Shown one piece after another: positions 61,307-64,000 of a stretch of 64,000 bases of DNA. Under the pieces are notes generated by a model, which saw only the letters and a list, made by a program, of their open reading frames with translations, was not told the DNA's origin and did no database searches. Origin of the DNA: Candidatus Pelagibacter ubique HIMB140 (GTDB lineage Bacteria; Pseudomonadota; Alphaproteobacteria; Pelagibacterales; Pelagibacteraceae). The first letter of the stretch is position 1. Each line of letters begins with the position of its first letter. Location of the stretch: contig NZ_LAMZ01000001.1 in NCBI RefSeq assembly GCF_025558165.1, forward strand, positions 992,001 to 1,056,000, written 5' to 3'. The position numbers and the translations under genes are program-made.

Positions 61307-62189
61307 TTTGCTCAGAACTTATAGCAGAATTTTGTTTTAACAATATTGATAATAAAGTTCCTATTTTAGATGCTAGATCTCTTCTCTCTACGATTAAATC
61401 AACAAACCCAGTTTTCTCAACATACTCGCTTTTTTGAAAACCTTCTGGCAATTCTTCTTTTACTGTTCCTTGAATAACTCTTGCACCTGCAAATGCAATT
61501 AAAGCACCAGGTTCAGCAATATGAATATCACCTAACATTGCATAAGAAGCAGTTATTCCTCCTGCAGTTGGATCTGTAATGCAGACTAAGTAGGGTAAAC
61601 CATTTTTCTTTAATTCATTAATTGCAAGTGTAGTTCTTGTCATTTGAGACAATGAAATTAAACTTTCCATCATTCTCATTCCTCCACCAGCGCTTATACA
61701 TATAAATGGTGTTTGATTTTCTATTGCATGTTGAATTCCATATAAAAATGCTTCACCTTCTGCAGCAGCCATTGAAGCTCCTAAAAAATCAAAGTCAGAT
61801 GCAACAGCTGTTATTTTAATATTATTGATTGTCCCAGATGCAACCATCATTCCACAATCTAATCCAGTTTTCTTACGAGCAATTTTTAATCTATCTTTGT
61901 ATGATTTAGAGTCTGTCCAATTTAAAGGATCATCTTTTGGAATAGGTGTTTTAAAAACTTCGTAATTGTTTTTTCCAAATAAAATATCAAATCTTTGTTT
62001 AGGTTTAATTCTATGATGTTTATTACAATCTGGACATACCCAAAGATTTGCTTCTAAATCTTTTTTTAGAATTGGTCCTCGACAACAACTTGTCCATTCA
62101 CTTTTTGCGATATCTTCTTTAGTAGCTCGTTCACGTATAGCAGTTTTTATTTTTTCACCTGCTTTAATAATTTTGGTTATCCAGTTCAT
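61260..62189 (-). CDS. accD: Acetyl-CoA carboxylase carboxyltransferase beta subunit
   Basis: Beta chain of the carboxyltransferase that makes malonyl-CoA. The CoA/biotin core shows ISAGGGMRMMESL, ITDPTAGGITASYAMLGD and IAFAGARVIQGTV. The N-terminal zinc ribbon is incomplete in form: SCCRGPILKKDLEANLWVC followed by PDC retains three likely ligands, but the second Cys of the usual first CxxC is displaced (C-C then G). Some alphaproteobacteria lack this zinc finger altogether. Overlaps trpA by 4 bases and folC by 47. Confidence 0.94.
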   Translation of the reverse strand: MNWITKIIKAGEKIKTAIRERATKEDIAKSEWTSCCRGPILKKDLEANLWVCPDCNKHHRIKPKQRFDILFGKNNYEVFKTPIPKDDPLNWTDSKSYKDRLKIARKKTGLDCGMMVASGTINNIKITAVASDFDFLGASMAAAEGEAFLYGIQHAIENQTPFICISAGGGMRMMESLISLSQMTRTTLAINELKKNGLPYLVCITDPTAGGITASYAMLGDIHIAEPGALIAFAGARVIQGTVKEELPEGFQKSEYVEKTGFVDLIVERRDLASKIGTLLSILLKQNSAISSEQNETSEDTQQFSKVAS

Positions 62190-62986
62190 TGAATTTTATT
62201 TCTTAATCTTTTAACGATATTAGTAACATTTGTGACAGTATTTTGTCTTCTTTCAATTGATTTAGATATTTCCTTACATATCGCACTACCAACTACTAAA
62301 CCATCAGCTTTTTTAAGAGATTTAATCGTCTTTTCTGTAATACCAAAGCCAATCACTACATTTTTTGATTTATTTTGATTTTTAATTTTATTGTATCTTT
62401 CCAAGATTTTCTTTGGGGAAACTTTTAGTTTACCCCCTGTAGTTGACAACATGCTAATATAGTAAACCATATCATGCGAGTCCTTTATTATTTTTTTTAA
62501 TCTAATTTGAGAAGTAGTAGGTGAGACCAGCTGTATAAAATTCACTCCATTCTTTTTACATTTTGATGCAAAATTTTTGTTTTCAGGATAAGGTAAATCT
62601 ACAACAATTAGTCCATCTACTTTTGATTTTTTACATTTATCTAAAAATTTATTTTCATTGTACTGAAATATCATATTGTAATAACCCATTAGAATAATAG
62701 GTGTATTTTTTTTTGATTTTTTAAAATTTTTTGCAATTGAAAATACATCATTAATTTTTATACCGTTTTTAATTGCTCTGTAGGCACTAGTTTGGATTTG
62801 ACCTCCGTCAGCTATGGGTGTGTTATGTGGAAATCCTAATTCACAAATATCAGCATAATTTGAAATAGACTTTAGAATTTCTAAAGATTTTTTTTTAGTA
62901 TTATCACCTGCAACTGTATAAGTCAGTAAGGCAGGCCTATTTTCTTTTTTTGCATTTAAAAAAGCTTTATTAAGTAAAGAGCTCAT
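62186..62986 (-). CDS. trpA: Tryptophan synthase alpha subunit
   Basis: Cleaves indole-glycerol phosphate to indole for TrpB. The TIM barrel keeps the catalytic Glu (ELGFP) and Asp (IADGG), VIGFGI and VVGSAI phosphate loops. The usual motif PFSDPxADGP reads PHNTPIADGG: the aspartate (Asp56 in Salmonella numbering) that contacts TrpB is Thr. Loop 6 reads SMLSTTGG in place of SxxGVTG. Length 266. The start overlaps the trpB stop by one base. Confidence 0.9.
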   Translation of the reverse strand: MSSLLNKAFLNAKKENRPALLTYTVAGDNTKKKSLEILKSISNYADICELGFPHNTPIADGGQIQTSAYRAIKNGIKINDVFSIAKNFKKSKKNTPIILMGYYNMIFQYNENKFLDKCKKSKVDGLIVVDLPYPENKNFASKCKKNGVNFIQLVSPTTSQIRLKKIIKDSHDMVYYISMLSTTGGKLKVSPKKILERYNKIKNQNKSKNVVIGFGITEKTIKSLKKADGLVVGSAICKEISKSIERRQNTVTNVTNIVKRLRNKIQ

Positions 62987-64000
62987 TAATATTTTCCCAA
63001 TCTTTCTCTTAAAATATCTCTATCTTTTTTTGCATCACCACAAGAGTTAACAATTATAATTGTATCTTTACTTAATTTTGGAGCAATTTTTATTGCCTCA
63101 GCAAAAGCATGACTTGGTTCTAAACTTGGATTAAGTTTTTCAAATTTAGTTACCATTACATGTGCACTAAGTGCATCCTCATCTGTTGCATAAGTATATC
63201 GTGCTCTTTTAGTATCTTTTAAGAAGCAATGAATAGGACTAACACCAGGATAATCTAAACCAGCACTTATAGACTCTGTATCACTAATTTGTCCTTCATT
63301 ATTTTGGCAAACATACGAAGCTGCTCCGTGCAAAATACCAACTTTTGCATTTCTACTTAGTGGTGCTGCATGAAGTTTAGATTTTTTTGGACCTCCAGCT
63401 TCTACACCAATTAATTCTATTTGTTTTTTATCAAAATCAATAAACTCACTCCAAAATCCATATGCAGAACTACCACCTCCAACACAATTAATTAACTTAA
63501 TTTTATTTGGAATTTTTTTAAATTCTTTTTTAAGCTGTGTTCTTAATTCTCTAGAAATTTGTGCAGTTGACCAACCACATATTTTTACAAAGATATTTGG
63601 TCCAACAGTACTACCAACACACATGTGTGTATTGTCACAATTAGATACCCAATATCGCATGCATTCACTCACTGCATCAACTAAAGTCTGACTTCCAGAA
63701 TAAACTGGTACTATTTCTGCACCGTTTTTTCTCATAGCGTCACAATTTGGTTTTTGTCTTTTAATGTCTTTAGCACCCATAAAAATTTTGCATTTAAGTC
63801 CAAATTTTTTAGCTGCCATACTTAACATTTTTCCTGCATATCCAGCACCAGTATCGCCAACGATATATTTTTTACCCATAGCTTTACAAATTAGTGCATG
63901 AACTGTGGCATTATAGATTTTATGTGCACCTCCATTTGCTTCAGAAACTACTTTTGCCCAAATTTGAGCTCCACCTAAATGATTAGACAAATTTTCTAAT
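62986..64000 (-). CDS. trpB: Tryptophan synthase beta-like PLP enzyme, strongly divergent (5' end outside window)
   Basis: Position and overall alignment identify TrpB: HLGGAQIW, AHK with the PLP lysine (codon at 63919-63921), MGAKDIKRQ, CVGGGSSAYG, ESISAGLDYPGVSP. The frame is open to the window end, so the N-terminus is missing. Many residues that are nearly invariant in TrpB are changed: KREDLxHxG reads KVVSEANGG; ETGAGQHG reads DTGAGYAG, altering the catalytic Glu and carboxylate-binding Gln-His; GGGSN reads GGGSS; SGRGDKD reads SCGDAKKD. It may be a working but remodelled TrpB or a neofunctionalised relative. It overlaps trpA by one base. Confidence 0.75.
   Translation of the reverse strand, partial: LENLSNHLGGAQIWAKVVSEANGGAHKIYNATVHALICKAMGKKYIVGDTGAGYAGKMLSMAAKKFGLKCKIFMGAKDIKRQKPNCDAMRKNGAEIVPVYSGSQTLVDAVSECMRYWVSNCDNTHMCVGSTVGPNIFVKICGWSTAQISRELRTQLKKEFKKIPNKIKLINCVGGGSSAYGFWSEFIDFDKKQIELIGVEAGGPKKSKLHAAPLSRNAKVGILHGAASYVCQNNEGQISDTESISAGLDYPGVSPIHCFLKDTKRARYTYATDEDALSAHVMVTKFEKLNPSLEPSHAFAEAIKIAPKLSKDTIIIVNSCGDAKKDRDILRERLGKY

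Overview
This window reads as a piece of a streamlined alphaproteobacterial chromosome of the SAR11 clade ('Candidatus Pelagibacter' type). The evidence is very low GC, almost no gene-free DNA, small overlaps between neighbouring genes, weak or absent Shine-Dalgarno sequences, and alphaproteobacterial gene orders (murA-DUF2948-hisD, cobT-cobS-J protein-bolA, thrS-infC-rpmI-rplT-pheS-pheT, rpmH-rnpA-yidD-yidC, trpB-trpA-accD-folC). The clade assignment is inference from composition and gene content; no database search was possible. No rRNA, CRISPR array, IS element, prophage or integrase was seen. No gene-free stretch exceeds 300 bases; the longest are about 180 bases (8175-8356 and 52905-53077), then 2063-2209.

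Layout. 1-8174: end of a TRAP permease, a hotdog thioesterase, tRNA-Arg, pyruvate dehydrogenase aceE-aceF (AceE carries its own lipoyl domain), a DMT exporter and uppP. 8357-14301: glutamate synthase gltD-gltB. 14294-16237: an alpha/beta hydrolase and a GT4 glycosyltransferase. 16238-24646: a translation block (thrS, infC, rpmI, rplT, pheS, pheT, lepA). 24656-27198: three very AT-rich surface-polysaccharide genes ending at tRNA-Ser. 27409-30755: gyrB and a RegB-type redox sensor kinase. 30752-34321: cobT, cobS, a J-domain protein and bolA. 34313-40094: aroB-aroK, two unrecognised envelope proteins, def-fmt-truA. 40074-46724: a SET protein, an HDAC-family deacetylase, dapE-dapD, a HAD phosphatase, argB and yidC. 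46726-48277: yidD, rnpA, rpmH and a TVP38 protein. 48278-52845: tRNA-Thr, two tiny basic proteins, dcd, murA, DUF2948, hisD, infA, tRNA-Phe and a cold-shock gene. 52949-56273: a possible leader peptide, tRNA-His, hisS, hisZ and hisG. 56419-60044: rmuC, an MGME1-like exonuclease, exonuclease I and thioredoxin. 60041-64000: folC, accD, trpA and trpB (cut by the window end).

Most of this is core metabolism: carbon entry (PDH), nitrogen assimilation (GOGAT), lysine/arginine/histidine/tryptophan/shikimate synthesis, envelope building and translation. The unusual signals are: three of five tRNAs with non-canonical T-loops; a tRNA-His lacking G-1 directly in front of a eukaryote-like HisRS; a TrpB whose most conserved active-site motifs are altered, with a matching change in TrpA; an E1-lipoyl fusion; CobS/CobT without CobN in sight; and a SET methyltransferase beside an HDAC homologue.
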